From: Cunninghamia lanceolata | Lineage: Eukaryota; Streptophyta; Pinopsida; Cupressales; Cupressaceae | Assembly (NCBI GenBank): GCA_027924645.1 | Contig: BSBN01000297.1 | Span: 2,046,001 to 2,110,000, forward strand | DNA length: 64,000 bases | Direction: 5' to 3' | Shown: in pieces, positions 10,421 through 23,059 of the stretch | Position numbering within the stretch: the stretch's first letter is position 1 | Layout of the letters: every line of letters starts with the position of its first letter | Notes under the pieces: model-generated | The model's database searches: none | What the model was told of the DNA's origin: nothing | The model's input: only the letters and a program-made list of their open reading frames with translations | Made by a program: the position numbers and the translations under genes

Positions 10421-11160
10421 AGTTTAAAATTTTATATTACAAATTTGTGATAAATTGCTAATTATAAAAGTTTGAAATTTTATATTACATTAAATTTGTA
10501 ATATAAACTTTCATACTTTTATAATTAGCAATTTACCACCTTGCACGAAGTAGAGGAGACCAAAGCCCCCTAACAATTCACCTTAATTTTGAATTCAAAG
10601 TTTAAGCAACTTTTATTTTTTTGACTTTGACATTTTTTAAAGGCCACTTATAATTAGCAATGTACCACAAATTTGTAATATAAAATTTCAAACTTTGAAA
10701 TAGTATTTGTATATTTTACATTAAATTTGTAATATTTCAAACTTTTAGAATTAGCAATTTACAACAAATTTGTAATATAAAATTTCAAATTTTGAAATAA
10801 TATGGCATATTTTACATTAAGTTTGTAATATAAAATTTCAAACTTTTATAGTTAGCAATTTACCACCTTTGCAAGGAGCAGAGGAGACCAAGGCCCCCTA
10901 ACAATTCACCTTAATTTTTAATTCAAAGTTTAAACAACTTTAATTTTTTTGACTTTAACATTTTTTAAAGGCCACTTATATAATTAGCAATTTACCACAA
11001 ATTTCTAATATAAAATTTCAAACTTTGAAATAGTATTGTATATTTTACATTAAATTTGTAATATTTCAAACTTTTATAATTAGCAATTTACCATAAATTT
11101 GCAATATAAAATTTCAAACTTTGAAATAGTATAGTATATTTTATATTAAATTTGTAATAA
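10421..11160. repeat. AT-rich tandem repeats, about 340-bp unit with shorter subrepeats
   Basis: A block beginning near TTTACCACC at about 10540 and containing AGAGGAGACCAA and GCCCCCTAACAATTCACC recurs about 335 bp later (about 10875). Between these lie 90-110-bp subunits with TTAGCAATTTACCACAAATT and AAATTTCAAACTTTGAAATA. No coding potential. Confidence 0.85.
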
Positions 11161-14100
11161 AAAGTTTGAAGACACTGAAATCTAGAAAAAAAAATCCAAA
11201 ATATGCCCTAATAATCATTGTCATCAACATGAAAAGAATTCTAGGTCAGGTCCAAAATTAAAGTATGCCATACCAATATTTAACATCCCAAAAGAAACTA
11301 TTAAAAATTAAAATATGCCTCTAAAAACTGAATGAGAGAAGAATTAAGAAAGGGAAAACAAAAAAAAACTCAGAATTTATAAGCAACAAATCCTTACTTA
11401 GCAGTCACAATTTCATGGTGCCCATTATTACATTTTAAAATTTCTTTTCAAATCCTTGGATTATTAGAAACTAATTGAATAAGCCCATTCTTTGGGAGCT
11501 AAGTTTATATTTTAGAATAAATTTTTTAAATTCCTAATATTATTATAGTAGAGACTTTATGTGGTCAAACATTTCACCAATAAAGCCATGACAAGTTAAT
11601 ACATTTAAATTGAAACTTGGCATGGTAATACCATAATAGAGGTTGCTATCATCAGAGCAACCTATCCTTTCATTTAGTTATATAGGGAGGACCAGCAGAT
11701 GTGTCTAGATGTCAAATCCTATCCAAGACTAATATAACAATCCCCCTTTGCTTTGTTTGACACATATATTACATCTACTCTAAAATTTAGAAACAAAATG
11801 AACCCATATCATGAACCATGACACAAATGAGCAATATCTAAGAGCTGAAATGTAAAACAACAATCTCTTATACTGCTTGTGAGAAGACAGTAGATTGAAA
11901 GTTAGTATTCAGTAAAGTTGAAAGAGATAGCTACATAATCAAGTTAATAGGATCTATACAAGTCAGTATTCAGTAAAGCTGCTTATTTGGAGTACAACAT
12001 TTTTGTTCAGCCACAAAACAACACCTTATCCATCCTCTGCTTAAGTCTTCCTTTGAGTGCACTCAGCACTGTTCCCTAGGAAGAGATTTGCACCTCTTGG
12101 AAAGCTTGTTGCCTTTGAGAAGTTTTGAAAATGAATCCCCAATCTACTGCTAAAGTTTGTAAATTCAGTGGACAAAAGGTACAAAATGAATTGATATTTG
12201 TGCTCCCTTTTAATTCATCTTACCAATCTAAAACATGTTGCAACCCTCTACTCAATGGATCCTGATGATTGCTGAAAAATTGATCTCTGTTATCTTTTTA
12301 ATTTTTTAATCTCTTCTTACCAATTTAAAACATGGTGCAACTCTATACTCAATGGATCTGATTTCCAATAATTCTGATGAATGCTAGAAAAGTAATGTAG
12401 ATAACTAACAAAATCACCACAAAAGCAATCCAGTTTACATTAGGTAGAAGTTTCTCTGCTGTAACAGAACAATAGAGTCCAAAGAAAAAAAGCAGAAACC
12501 GGAGAAAACAAAGAAGAGTTCTCAAATCAAAAGTAGTGAAGCTCCTAATGACACAAAATTTTTCCTTCTAATCTATAATCTTGTGTGACTATGTTGACAT
12601 AGTTGATTGATAGCTCCTCTAGTTGTCCCTTGCAAAAAAATATTTTGCAAGCCTGTTTCTCTTTATTTAATTGTTCTAGACTCATCACAGGTTTCAACAT
12701 TTTTTGTCACATAGTAGGTAGATTGCGCTAGAAATCTCTCCAGTCATAATTTTGACCATTTGCATGACATCAAAGTTTTGCAAATACAAACAATGCAAAG
12801 GTTTTTCAGCCAGCTTAACGTTACAGTCTACTAATTTGCTAAGAAAATAAAAATTTGATTCAACTTCTTTCTAAGGAAATAAGCCAAAAACATTTCTTCT
12901 GAAGTTGAATGGAAGCCAGAAATAACAATAATGGTCTCAGACACCCACCCACTAACCTTGTCTCACAAAACAAACATTTCTTAATAAAAATTGAAGTGCT
13001 ATATAACACACTATAGGACATCTTAGCCAACAAACTCCACTACCCATCAGTGAATTGTTGTGACAATCCATCTTCTCATTCAGTTGGGCTCACCAAGTAG
13101 GGTGCACTTGCAGTGAGTGGCATGCCATTAATTGAGTTTAAATGGAGTACCATAGCTTAATAACCACTATACAAATAATAGCATATGTTTTAGGGCATCA
13201 GACAAGTTTCCCAAATGTATTGTTTGACACGAAACAATAAAAAAGGATGTGCTACAAAATGACAAGAGTCCAGTACCAGTGGGGCACTACTATTGGGTTT
13301 TTGTCCCGTTTCTACAAAATCTTTTGCTCTGCTACTACTATGAAACAAATTCAAGCATCCATTCAAATTCTTCTTCCTTGTTCTTTTAAGAAAAACTTCC
13401 AAACCCTAAAGAAACAAATACCTAGAGAAAGAATACAATATGACCTTATTTTTATCAGCGGGAAGGAGGGATATCTAATCATTATGCTTTATGCAGAGTA
13501 TATTGTCTCCATTTTCATGTTGGAAGAGAAAATTAAAAAAATACAACTTATGACATGTTTTTGGTATGTATCTACATTTACTATTAAAATTAATCTATTT
13601 AGCTTTCATCTTAGCTAATGAACATTGTGTTATAAGTTAACCTTGCTAAGAAACAACCAAACATGAATGCAAATACAAAGCTAATGAAGAAAGTATATGA
13701 CCTGGTACTTGTGCACAGTCGGAGGATTGATGTAACTAACATAATCTTCAAGAGTCATATTATTCAAGTCAACTAGTAGTGTCAAAACCATAAACTGCAT
13801 ATAAAAAGATTCAAACAGTCAAATATCAATTTTCACCTCATTCATAATAAAAAGTGGTATATATTTGTCCTATTTTTCCCACACTGCAATAATACTTTTC
13901 TCCAAGAGTGATGCAAGAGAAATTGTTGTGAGGCATGTGAAACGTTTCCATTATTTTAAATAGGGACGATTTTCTTGTGGAGATTGTAAATAGGCTTTCA
14001 CTATAATAGTGTTCGCAGTGCTAGACCTCCAATAGAATTGAAGAGACACCCTTCAAAGCATAAGGAAGGGGAAATTTTGTTAGATTATAATTGGGAGACT

Positions 14101-14600
14101 TTTTGGTTGACATACAAGCGAGAATCTAAACCCTAGACAAGGCACATGGTTGCTTACAAACACCTCCAGAAGATAAAAAAATCAACGCACAAATTTTTAA
14201 AACATTATCACTATATACATTTTGTTGGCAATATCATGTAAACTATTTTCTCCTGTTAAAAAACTAATTATCTAGATTGAAGAATTATCACTATATAGAA
14301 TGAAGAATTGAAAGAGGAAAAGGTCCTTAAGTCATTGAGATGCAGACCTACCTTTTTACTTGCATGCATTTCCTACCCACACAATGATTCAAGTCTACCT
14401 CATACCGAACCAAAACTTTTGGATACAAGAAAAGGAGGTGTTTAGCTAGCTAGAGAAATATGAAACAACACAGTCATGGCTTTTTCCTTTAGATCTGGCA
14501 TACAAATTTAACTTGCAAAAACCACCATTTTCTAAAAATGACATGCAATAATAAAAGGACAATTCCTACCCAGTGTTAACCATGATTCTTTAGTTTTAAG
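11161..14600. other. Intergenic, no gene established
   Basis: The stretch is AT-rich. A plus-strand 123-codon frame (13247-13618) and its opposite-strand overlap have no recognisable features. A minus-strand exon-like segment near 13796-13700 (acceptor-like ATGCAG, then about 30 open codons) may belong to the eroded gene suggested at 14613-15226. A direct duplication of about 100 bp lies at about 12220-12360 (shared ACTCAATGGATC). Confidence 0.4.
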
Positions 14601-14612
14601 AGACATGCAATA

Positions 14613-15226
14613 TTATGTGATCAACATGCAAATTAAAAAAAGATTCAAGAAGCATTCAAGAAGCTTTAGTTTTTTAAAACTCTTGCAAGCCAACAGAGTA
14701 GAAACAAAGCCATTAACAGTTACATTCCTCAAATGAACCAACTTCATGTTTTGTAAGCAAGGAAGGTTTGCCAATACTGATAATCCAACATTTGAGAGTG
14801 GACAATATGAAAGATTTCCCTGCAAAAACACCATATATTCCAATGTAAGATTTGATAAGGAACATGATTCAAAATATTGCACAATATGAAAGATGTATTT
14901 GCAGAAATACCACCAATTCCAATGTAAGATACGCAGAGGAACATGAATTAAAATATTCACAATATGAAAGATTTATCTGCAGAAATACCACAGATTCAAA
15001 AAAAAAACTAAACTTCAAAACATATACAAAAAAGTAAAGTATGTTACCTCTGCATAATTCTTTCATAGATATTATCCCTTGCAGAGAAAAAACAAACCGC
15101 CTTGCCATTTTTTTCAAAGAGAAGCCCCTTTCAAGCAAATGTTTAAGAAAATAAAAACACGTCTAACAAATGTTTTTTCATAAACACACTCAAAAACCAG
15201 CATCTGTTCAACAAAATCAACGACAC
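14613..15226 (-). pseudogene. Possible eroded leucine-rich gene fragment
   Basis: On the minus strand an acceptor-like TTGTTGTTGCAG (ending about 15227) precedes an open stretch, and a donor-like GTAACA follows at about 15051. Further down, 14960-14613 is open for 115 codons with leucine-rich-repeat-like spacing (LSVLANLPCLQNMKLVHL, then ACKSFKKLKLLE). Between them three imperfect 75-bp tandem units interrupt the frame. It resembles the LRR tail of an F-box or NLR-type protein, but the match is loose, at least one frameshift is needed and no complete gene can be drawn. Treat it as an unidentified relic. Confidence 0.25.
14800..14998. repeat. About 75-bp tandem repeat, three copies
   Basis: Units contain AATATGAAAGAT, a TGCAGAAATACCA-like block and TTCCAATGTAAGAT. 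Copies start near 14805, 14882 and 14959. Confidence 0.8.
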
Positions 15227-15479
15227 TGCAACAACAAATAGTCTTAAATTTACTAAGACAAAGCTAAGGAAAACTTTTAATTCATTTTTAGCAACCAAAC
15301 TAAAATACCAAATACTCCATTGTTTTTTTCTATATCTGTCTAAGCTTAACGATTATTATTACAAAGATAAACAAAAGATTTAAACCTGTACTTGTCACCT
15401 CCTACATTAAATGTTGATCTTCTATAACAATCTAAAAAATGAGTCGCTGAACTATCCTTTTTCCCATTTAGGTATAAAG

Positions 15480-18400
15480 TGTGATGCCCCGCCATGCAAC
15501 CCTAGAGTGCTAGACTAACAAGTGACAATATTATAGAAATAATTTGTTTTGAAACAAGGAAATGCATTATACATCAGATATAACTGCACTAATACCAACT
15601 TGAAATGAACAACTAACACTTCTAGGGAACATAACTGCATTAGATAAAATTTAAAACCATACAAATGATATGCATCATGATACATTAGAAGAATAATTCA
15701 CTATACATTAACATAGATGAATCATTACAAGTTTCAATTCAAGATTACAAGACCGATTACATCGGTTTACAGATAGTACAATTATGAAAGTATGCAACAA
15801 CTTGAAGATGAAAAGCAAACTGGAACTGGAACACTCCTACTCTGATCTCGAACCAAACATTCGAGAAGACCAATGGATAGCTCTACCTTCCAACCATGTG
15901 GAACCCTAAGGTCCACCCCTTCGAGCTAGGAGATAACAATAATTATTCCACTAGATCAAGGTTACAACCATGAACACATTAACAAGATCCAGACTCCATG
16001 CAGACAAACAAGATATCAAGACTGCACAGTCACGATAGTACTCACCAAACAAGACAAATTAGAAAATCAAGCTAATATCAACCACTAAGGCAAGTCTACA
16101 CTCCAGAGGTAACAACAAAGATAAAGAGGAAGTAACTGAGCTGCATAAGGAGAGTGTCATCGCATGGTCCTAGCATGGGTTACCCAGGCTATCTCTCACT
16201 AGAAGCCGGCCCCCATCTATGGTTACCTTGGCAGCCTCTCTCTAGGCACCGACCCCATAGGGTGACACATGCGGAGCTGACATGTCCTCTCATGGAGACA
16301 AGGAGGTCGGCCTTGCCAACCAGGCCTTCTCATCCCATCCTTAGCCTGCGAGAGCACTCAAGGCATGGGTGAGGTATCTTACTTATCTCGTTATGTGTTT
16401 TACTACCTCAACCCTCCTAAATAAGTTATTACTTGCTTACAACTTCCATGGGGTTACCCAGGTGAACCCTCTGGCATCGGCCCCACCATGAAAGCTACTC
16501 TCCTAGCAATCTCTGACCAATCATCCAAAACTACAATACACAAGGACAAGGTTTACAAAAGATTCTGATCCAATACACAAGCCATTCACTTGACCACAAC
16601 AATATAAATCCCATTGTGCTCCTCAAACTCAAACAATACATCATGAAACAGTATGACACAAGTATCAAGCTGAATACCAAATGGTTAGGCCTCTGGAGTG
16701 GGTAACTAAATTCTTTACCAGATTACTACAACACCTTTCCCGATAGGGAAACTAGGTTTCAACGACCATGAATTTAATACAAGATTGACAAGGGATAAAT
16801 GGAAAGAAAAATAACTCAATACCATCCTTAATATAAGTTGATAAAATAAATAATTTGTCCCACGGACGACTTCACACAAGTTCTGGACAAGGTTTGAGGA
16901 ATTAAATCATTTCAATAAAAGAAAAAGTAAATACAATATTACGACCTAAAACCAAAATATTTCTCTTTTCCCAAATTCACTTGGTTCTCAAGTCAACAAG
17001 ACAAAAGATCAATAACGAGATAAAGATAGAACTAAAATGTAATTAAAGAACCCTCAATAGACACATTCCGATTAACCAACTAAACTCAACTAATATGTCT
17101 ACAAGATTGAAAGTAACATTAAATGCAAGTAGCCACTATTTTCAATGACACACATATCTGAAGCATTGCAATGAGTACTAATATTAACTAGAGACAATTA
17201 ACAAATACAACTATTGGTGTATTTCAACTATACTTACCTAAATTTGACCATATGCTACGTTAAAGAAGGAACTATACAAATCTACTAATGATAGAATCTT
17301 ATCTATTATGGAACTTGATAGACACAGTGGGTCTTCTTAGGAGATATACGTTTTTATAAATTTAATATCTAAGTTAGATCAATACCAACTAGTCATCTCA
17401 TATCCATCTACTATTTCTAATAATTAAACTAGTAATGTTTTACCAAGACATTAATGTATGACCAAGACTTAATTTATTGAGTTAACTAGCATTCTTAATA
17501 AAAAGACTTGCTATCCTACATACCTTAGTTTACAACCAGCATGATTCTATTAAAAACATAAACTAGTTTGTAACCATTGAAATTTAAGATACAACCATAT
17601 AATACAATCAAAAGAATAAAGTGAGTTTCCTAATATAGACTGGTACTCAAAATGAGATCATAACATCAGATGGCATAATCTACTACTAAAATTTATTCAG
17701 ATTCTACAAGACAAGACTAAAGTTGACAGCGAGCGACCTCTTTGGATCATGAGTTCATTTAGAAACTTCTCGAGATCATACCAATTCCTTACACTTCCTA
17801 AAATATGCATTGCTCCACGAAATAGAATAAATATATAGAATCAATCCACATTACATACACAGCGACAACGAAGTTGGTGAAATGATAACAAGTTTTCTGG
17901 ATACAAAGAAATTACATGCTGCCTCGAAGAGGTCAAACGACAGGCAGGAGCAAGGAAGGTAGCATGAGGCCTAAGGGAAGAACGAGTTGTGAGAAAGAGT
18001 GATTTACTGGTAAAACCAGTATGTCTAGCGACGCCATACCTCAGATTGCATTGTCATTAGCCAAAGAGGAGAAATCAGCCTGACCAAGGAACATGGACTG
18101 TAATTTACTCTCAGAGGTTTTCCAAAGGTCGCACAACTAGAAGGAATCGTTGAATCGAAAACTCTCCAAAATAGCAGCTTAAGAGGGCAGGGAGATCATT
18201 ACCCAGTGCTACGAATGGTGGGAAAGAGCACGAGTAAGATCTTCCTGAACGAGGCACAATAAGGGGGACATCGAAAACAAAGATCAAATGTTTCTACAGT
18301 AGGCAAATAATATTTAAAGGTAGAAATCTTGCATTTGAAGGACTAAACAAAATAAAGATATTATGAGCGATAGAAAAGAAGGCTGGGATGCCCCAGCAAT

Positions 18401-20123
18401 GACAGTTTAAAACCTAGCGACCCATAGAAAGTTTGCAGGTCAAGAGATTATCAGTGTCGCCGCTAAGGCAGGGTGCAAGAAGTAACACAATAGTTTTAAT
18501 TGGTGACAAATGATGAGCCAAAAGAAAAAAGATTAGAAGGTCAATGGGGTACGCTCAACATGCAACATTTTAATTATTTTGCTCATGATAGGACTCCTTT
18601 GGCACAATGCCCCAAGAGGGCTCATTTAAAAAGTCAGAAATAAAGGTGAAGCAACTACGGAGCCAAGGAATAACAGTTTACTACAAGCAAGCATTAATGC
18701 AAAGAAAATTACTTTGGCTTAGCAAGAGTTCAAATGGATAGGGAAAACACAAAGTTAACAAAAAGGCCTGCTGACAGAGCTAGAATGGGTCGAGCGACGA
18801 ACTGAAGAGATTTGGACAAAACACACCCTTCTACGGATGAGGAAAGGTTCGCAAAGCAATAAGTTTCCAAAGGGACAAGGGTGAATAATAGATCGATTCC
18901 ATGCCAGAATAACTAGACAACAAAGAAATCTAATTCGTCAGAGAAAACAGAGACAAAGAAAAATACAGAATTTCACAAGACATACCCGTACAATTCACGC
19001 TCCAAAATTGAATCCTCTTTTAGAATTTCCCCTCCTTTCTCTGAAACAGTCCTTTGAGAAACATGCCTTTCAAAATCTTCCCCAGAACCAAAATAACCTC
19101 AGCCATAAAAACCCACTCCCACCAAAACCTCTCCTGAGACCAAAAATAGACAACAACCATTAATTTCCAATACCCCCAAATCTGCTACACAATCCCCCTA
19201 ATTTAGAGGAATTTGAAATTTTACTTAAAATAGAATTTCCATATCTCAAAACATATACTACAACTAGCCAACAATAAATTATTATCCAAAATCATTAAAT
19301 TACTATCCAATACTATTCTTCAAATAACGATATACTAATTAACCATATTAAACTTATGACATAGATACTAATAAAACCATTAACATAATCCATTTTAATC
19401 TGTATTAGAATTTACTTAAATAATATTCAAAGTTAAGACAAAATACCATAATATTTGACAAGCTATTAATATTCTTAATATAATATTACCTCATTACGCA
19501 TTACCAAGATACACATGGGCTAACTACCCAAAACTCGACAGTAAACATTCAAACCACATGACGACCAACCAATTGAAGGTTGAACTGACATAGGGAATAA
19601 ACCTCATGTTATCTCTGTCAACATTATCCATGGTGTAGGGCTTGCTCAGACTTGCTAAGTTAGGTGGAGTGGAGGCCCAGTACCTGCAACCTGCGTAAGA
19701 ACAATGGGTTGTATATGATCAACTGCATATATATCAAACACACACCAAGTCAGAGAATCACAGCGTAGTAGGGTGCTAGGACCAAGTAGTACTACACCGT
19801 CCCTACTCTGAAACAAAACTATAACCATTTCTATTTAACAATCAGATGCATAAAACATGATAATATTAGACCATCACTAAACATGTTCATCTCATCATAA
19901 CTGTAACAACAACAATGTCATCATAAACTCATACCACATGTCAGAACTAAATCAATCGAACATAGTCTATCATGATCAAAATAAGCATAAACCATAGGCC
20001 CAATAACTCAAATGTCTCGGAACTGTCTGGATGCAATGGAAGAACTAACAATTGTCTCAGATCAAACCAAGAGTAATGTAGAACTAACAACTATCACAAG
20101 CCAAAAAATGAGGGGGCGTTACA
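15480..20123 (-). mobile_element. Large LTR-like element (probable 4.6-kb solo LTR)
   Basis: The left end TGTGATGCCCC and right end GGGGCGTTACA form an 11-bp inverted terminal repeat with two mismatches and TG...CA termini. The same 5 bp, TAAAG, lies immediately outside both ends (15475-15479 and 20124-20128). On the minus strand it would start TGTAACGCCCC, a form common in plant Gypsy LTRs. The first and last several hundred bases are not copies of each other, so there is no internal LTR pair, and I see no gag, protease, RT or integrase frame. A long solo LTR is the simplest reading; a non-autonomous element with divergent ends is the alternative. The strand is chosen only from the terminal sequence. 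Confidence 0.6.
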
Positions 20124-21634
20124 TAAAGAAAAAAATCACCTCAACTATTTTTCGCCTCTAAGATTTGAACCTATGCCCTAGGTCTCTAAAAATAGAGAGA
20201 CATTAAAAATAGGGCTTGCTGGTTTTCGTTGAAATTCATGGAGAGAGGAGGAGATCTCTTGCAATAATATCATAGGATCTGTGGATTCAAATAAAATGAA
20301 AGCTTAGAAATGATTCCTAGCATCTGTAACGTACAGAAATACAAATTTAGTATGTATCTGACAAAATTTACAGAAATATTATAATTACACCAAATGTTGG
20401 GTATTGCTGTTAAATGTTTATTGCAGAAACCACATTCAAAAAATGAACCCCAGATTTCAAGGTTATGAAGTTTACGCAGTAATGAGATAGACTTCAGAGC
20501 ACCGAAGAAGTGGGTGATAATGACACTTCCCAAACCATAACTACCCACGACTATGCCTTCCCCATATTCTCTCCTGCAATATGGGAGGTGATGGGAGGCA
20601 CGAAATTCCCTCTATAGTTTTTATATAGTTTAATTTTAATTCTTTACGTCAATTTAAATCAGGAGAATAAAAATGAACACACATCCTTCTGATGCCACTG
20701 TATAACGCCTCTAGGCTTCGCCTCTTGACGTAATAAATTCTATTTTGTTATGGACTTTTCTTCCAACCAATTCATCCCCCAAATTTATAGGCCCTATCCT
20801 CTTCCAATTGTAATTACTCTAATTCTCCTTCTTTCTTATCATCACCAACACCTCCATATCTCCATCTTTTTCATATTACAATTCATTTTTTTGGGCGTGA
20901 TTTGGTTTTGTGCAATTTTTTATTATTTTGAGATAAACCTCAATAAATAATCATTACATGAACAATAAGTTTCTTCATTTATATTGGTAATAATTATAAT
21001 ATAAGAGGATCCACTTAACAAATAAGTACCTTTAAATATTTGTTAACAATTTGAGAAGAATATAATGAGTCTTGTAAAAAGAGAGAAGTGTTTGCCATTT
21101 AAGGAAGTCAAAGTAAAGTAAATGTAACATTTGCATTATTCAAGCTTAGTTATGGAAAAGAATAAATATTTTTTAACAATGGGGCGGGTGCAAAAAGTTG
21201 GGGGGCTAAAAAGTGGCCAACTTTTTTTATAAAAAAATTAAGCCATAACGGCCATAACGCGAACGCATTATGCTCTGCTATTTAAAAAAAACTATTGTTA
21301 AAGATTATCATTCACACAAATGTAGATGTTCATATTATAGAAGACTGAATTATATTATAATATTAGAGATCCCTTAGAAAAATGTAATAACAAAACTGCT
21401 TTGCCTTATGTTAGGTTGTTAAACCCATCATTTTTGATACTCTTCTCTTAACAAAATAAGAGGAATAAGCATATAAGGCAGAGAATTTGATCTTACTAGT
21501 TTGCATATTGGTCAGTTTACATTCCGTGACTTCATTTTCATTGAATAAAAAGGTTTATCTGATTTGAAATAAGGGGTAGAGTTCACTGTCATGTGCTTTT
21601 CTAGATGAGAGGGTCCATAATGTCCAAGGTTCTT
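20124..21634. other. Intergenic, nothing assigned
   Basis: Two open frames (20548-20270 minus, 20750-20950 plus) have no domain. 21053-21159 is a dispersed repeat (see the entry for 33982-34088). Confidence 0.5.
21053..21159 (+). repeat. Dispersed 107-bp repeat, copy 1
   Basis: This matches 33982-34088 on the same strand with few differences; both start GAGAAGAATATAATG. Immediately downstream (21181-21230) is a short G-rich and TGGCCA-containing segment whose inverse appears just upstream of the other copy (33938-33975). Confidence 0.9.
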
Positions 21635-22374
21635 TCAAGAATGGCCTGCAACATAAATAAGTTTTTGTTATACCAATCCTCCTGGTAAAGCTACAATTCC
21701 AATGCCTACTTTGAAAGTTGAAATAAATTAAATTAGACTTACAATTTTGATTTTCTTCCATTGCTTCAACATCATTATTGTTTTCCCCATCAGAAATCAA
21801 TTCATTCAGCAACTTACTACCCATTGGTTGACTTGAATTGCATACTCTGTTAGAAGAAGGGCATCTTTTATCTTTATCAATGTTATTTTTCACACACCCT
21901 ATTCTTTGAAATATCTTAACCTTAACATATGACTTGGATATGTACTTGAACACATCAATATCTTCAATCTCCAGCACATGATGATTCACAAAATTTTCCC
22001 AACCCTGCCTAAATTCTAGTTTATTTATGGTAACCCCTAATTGTACATCCCACTCCTACCCCCCTGGGCCTTGCAACACCATATGTTCATCTATGTTGTT
22101 TATAAATTGTGAAACAAATGAAGGAGGAATGTGATGCGGTAAACACAATATACAATGAGATTTTACAAGTTCTTAACAATGTACATGAAATAAAAGAGTG
22201 AAAAGTATTGTATAGAGTTACTAGTTTTTGTGTAAAGTCTCCAAGCATAACTTTGACGAAGGAGGCACACCCATTAAAGCACTCTTTATCATGGTATTTG
22301 CCATGTTTTTTAAAACATTTGTGACTGCATGCTCTGCATGGTATAAAAAGCTCCCCCGTTTCTTCATCCTCCAT
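21635..22374 (-). pseudogene. B3-domain (REM-like) transcription factor gene, three exons, inactivated
   Basis: Exon 1 (22374-22222) starts at an ATG in a GCCATGG context and codes a Cys/His-rich N-terminus (CRAC, HKC, ECFNGC) followed by SFVKVMLGDFTQKL, the first B3 strand. Exon 2 (22130-21743) continues IPPSFV, VLQGPGG, WDVQLG, GWENFV, DVFKY and KVKIF, the rest of a B3 fold. It ends at a GTAAGT donor, and exon 3 (21645-21635) adds two codons and a stop after a GCAG acceptor. Exons 1 and 2 join in phase 0. Without defects it would be about 183 aa with one B3 domain. B3 proteins are plant-specific nuclear DNA-binding regulators. Two defects show: the 91-bp first intron ends in AC instead of AG, and TAG interrupts exon 2 at 22058-22056. 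The Cys-rich start resembles REM-type B3 proteins, as I recall the family. Confidence 0.75.
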
Positions 22375-23059
22375 GGCAAACGCAGATGCAAAAGCCTGTG
22401 TAAAAATAACCCAAACAAAAAGAATTGTACATAATCCTGAATTATCTACAAGCACAAATATACCTACAAATACAATAAACAAAATTGGTAGGGAGTGAAT
22501 TTTACACAATATTAGTACAGGGGAAAAAAATGAGCCATGGTGTGAGTGATTGACGGTACTTGGTATTTTCTTAGTTGGTAGCACTTAAATTGAGGAGATG
22601 TAGAATTAAGTACGATTACATGGATCTGAAGAAAAGACGACAGCCTGCAATCATTTTTTTAAAATAATCATGGCAATTTTCCTCTATGGTAAATTCCTTT
22701 ATATATTTGATCATATGCCCTTTAAATGATGTTATCTCCATGTTCATATGCCCTAGACATTTCCTTCGGTTTCTTTATTTTTTCAGGACAGAGCCTAATA
22801 TTTTGTTTTGTTTTGATTTTTGTTCACTGTTGTTACTAAATTTTAAAACAAATTGAAGTACACAAAATTTTGTTTTTATTTTTGGTCACCGTTAGTTCCC
22901 AAATTTTAAAACAAATGTTTTCTTAATTTTTTTGAGACTATGTTTGTAGTTGTGAATAATTCACTAACATTTTTTGGTATAGTTTAGTCAATCATTGTAA
23001 TCGAGGTACTATTGTCTATTGTATTTGTAATGTATTTCCTTAGTTTTTTTGGGAAGAGC
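22375..23059. other. Upstream region of the B3 relic
   Basis: No further exon is recognised. About 22790-22930 holds two imperfect copies of a TTTTGTT...AAATTTTAAAACAAAT unit. Confidence 0.4.

Noticed and set aside
13247..13618. 123-codon plus-strand frame as a gene
   Set aside because: No domain, no codon character, and an equally open frame lies antisense in part of it.
22221..22418. Cys-rich antimicrobial peptide (CX3C...CX3C, alpha-hairpinin-like)
   Set aside because: The cysteines lead directly into B3 strand sequence in the same frame, and the downstream exon completes a B3 domain.
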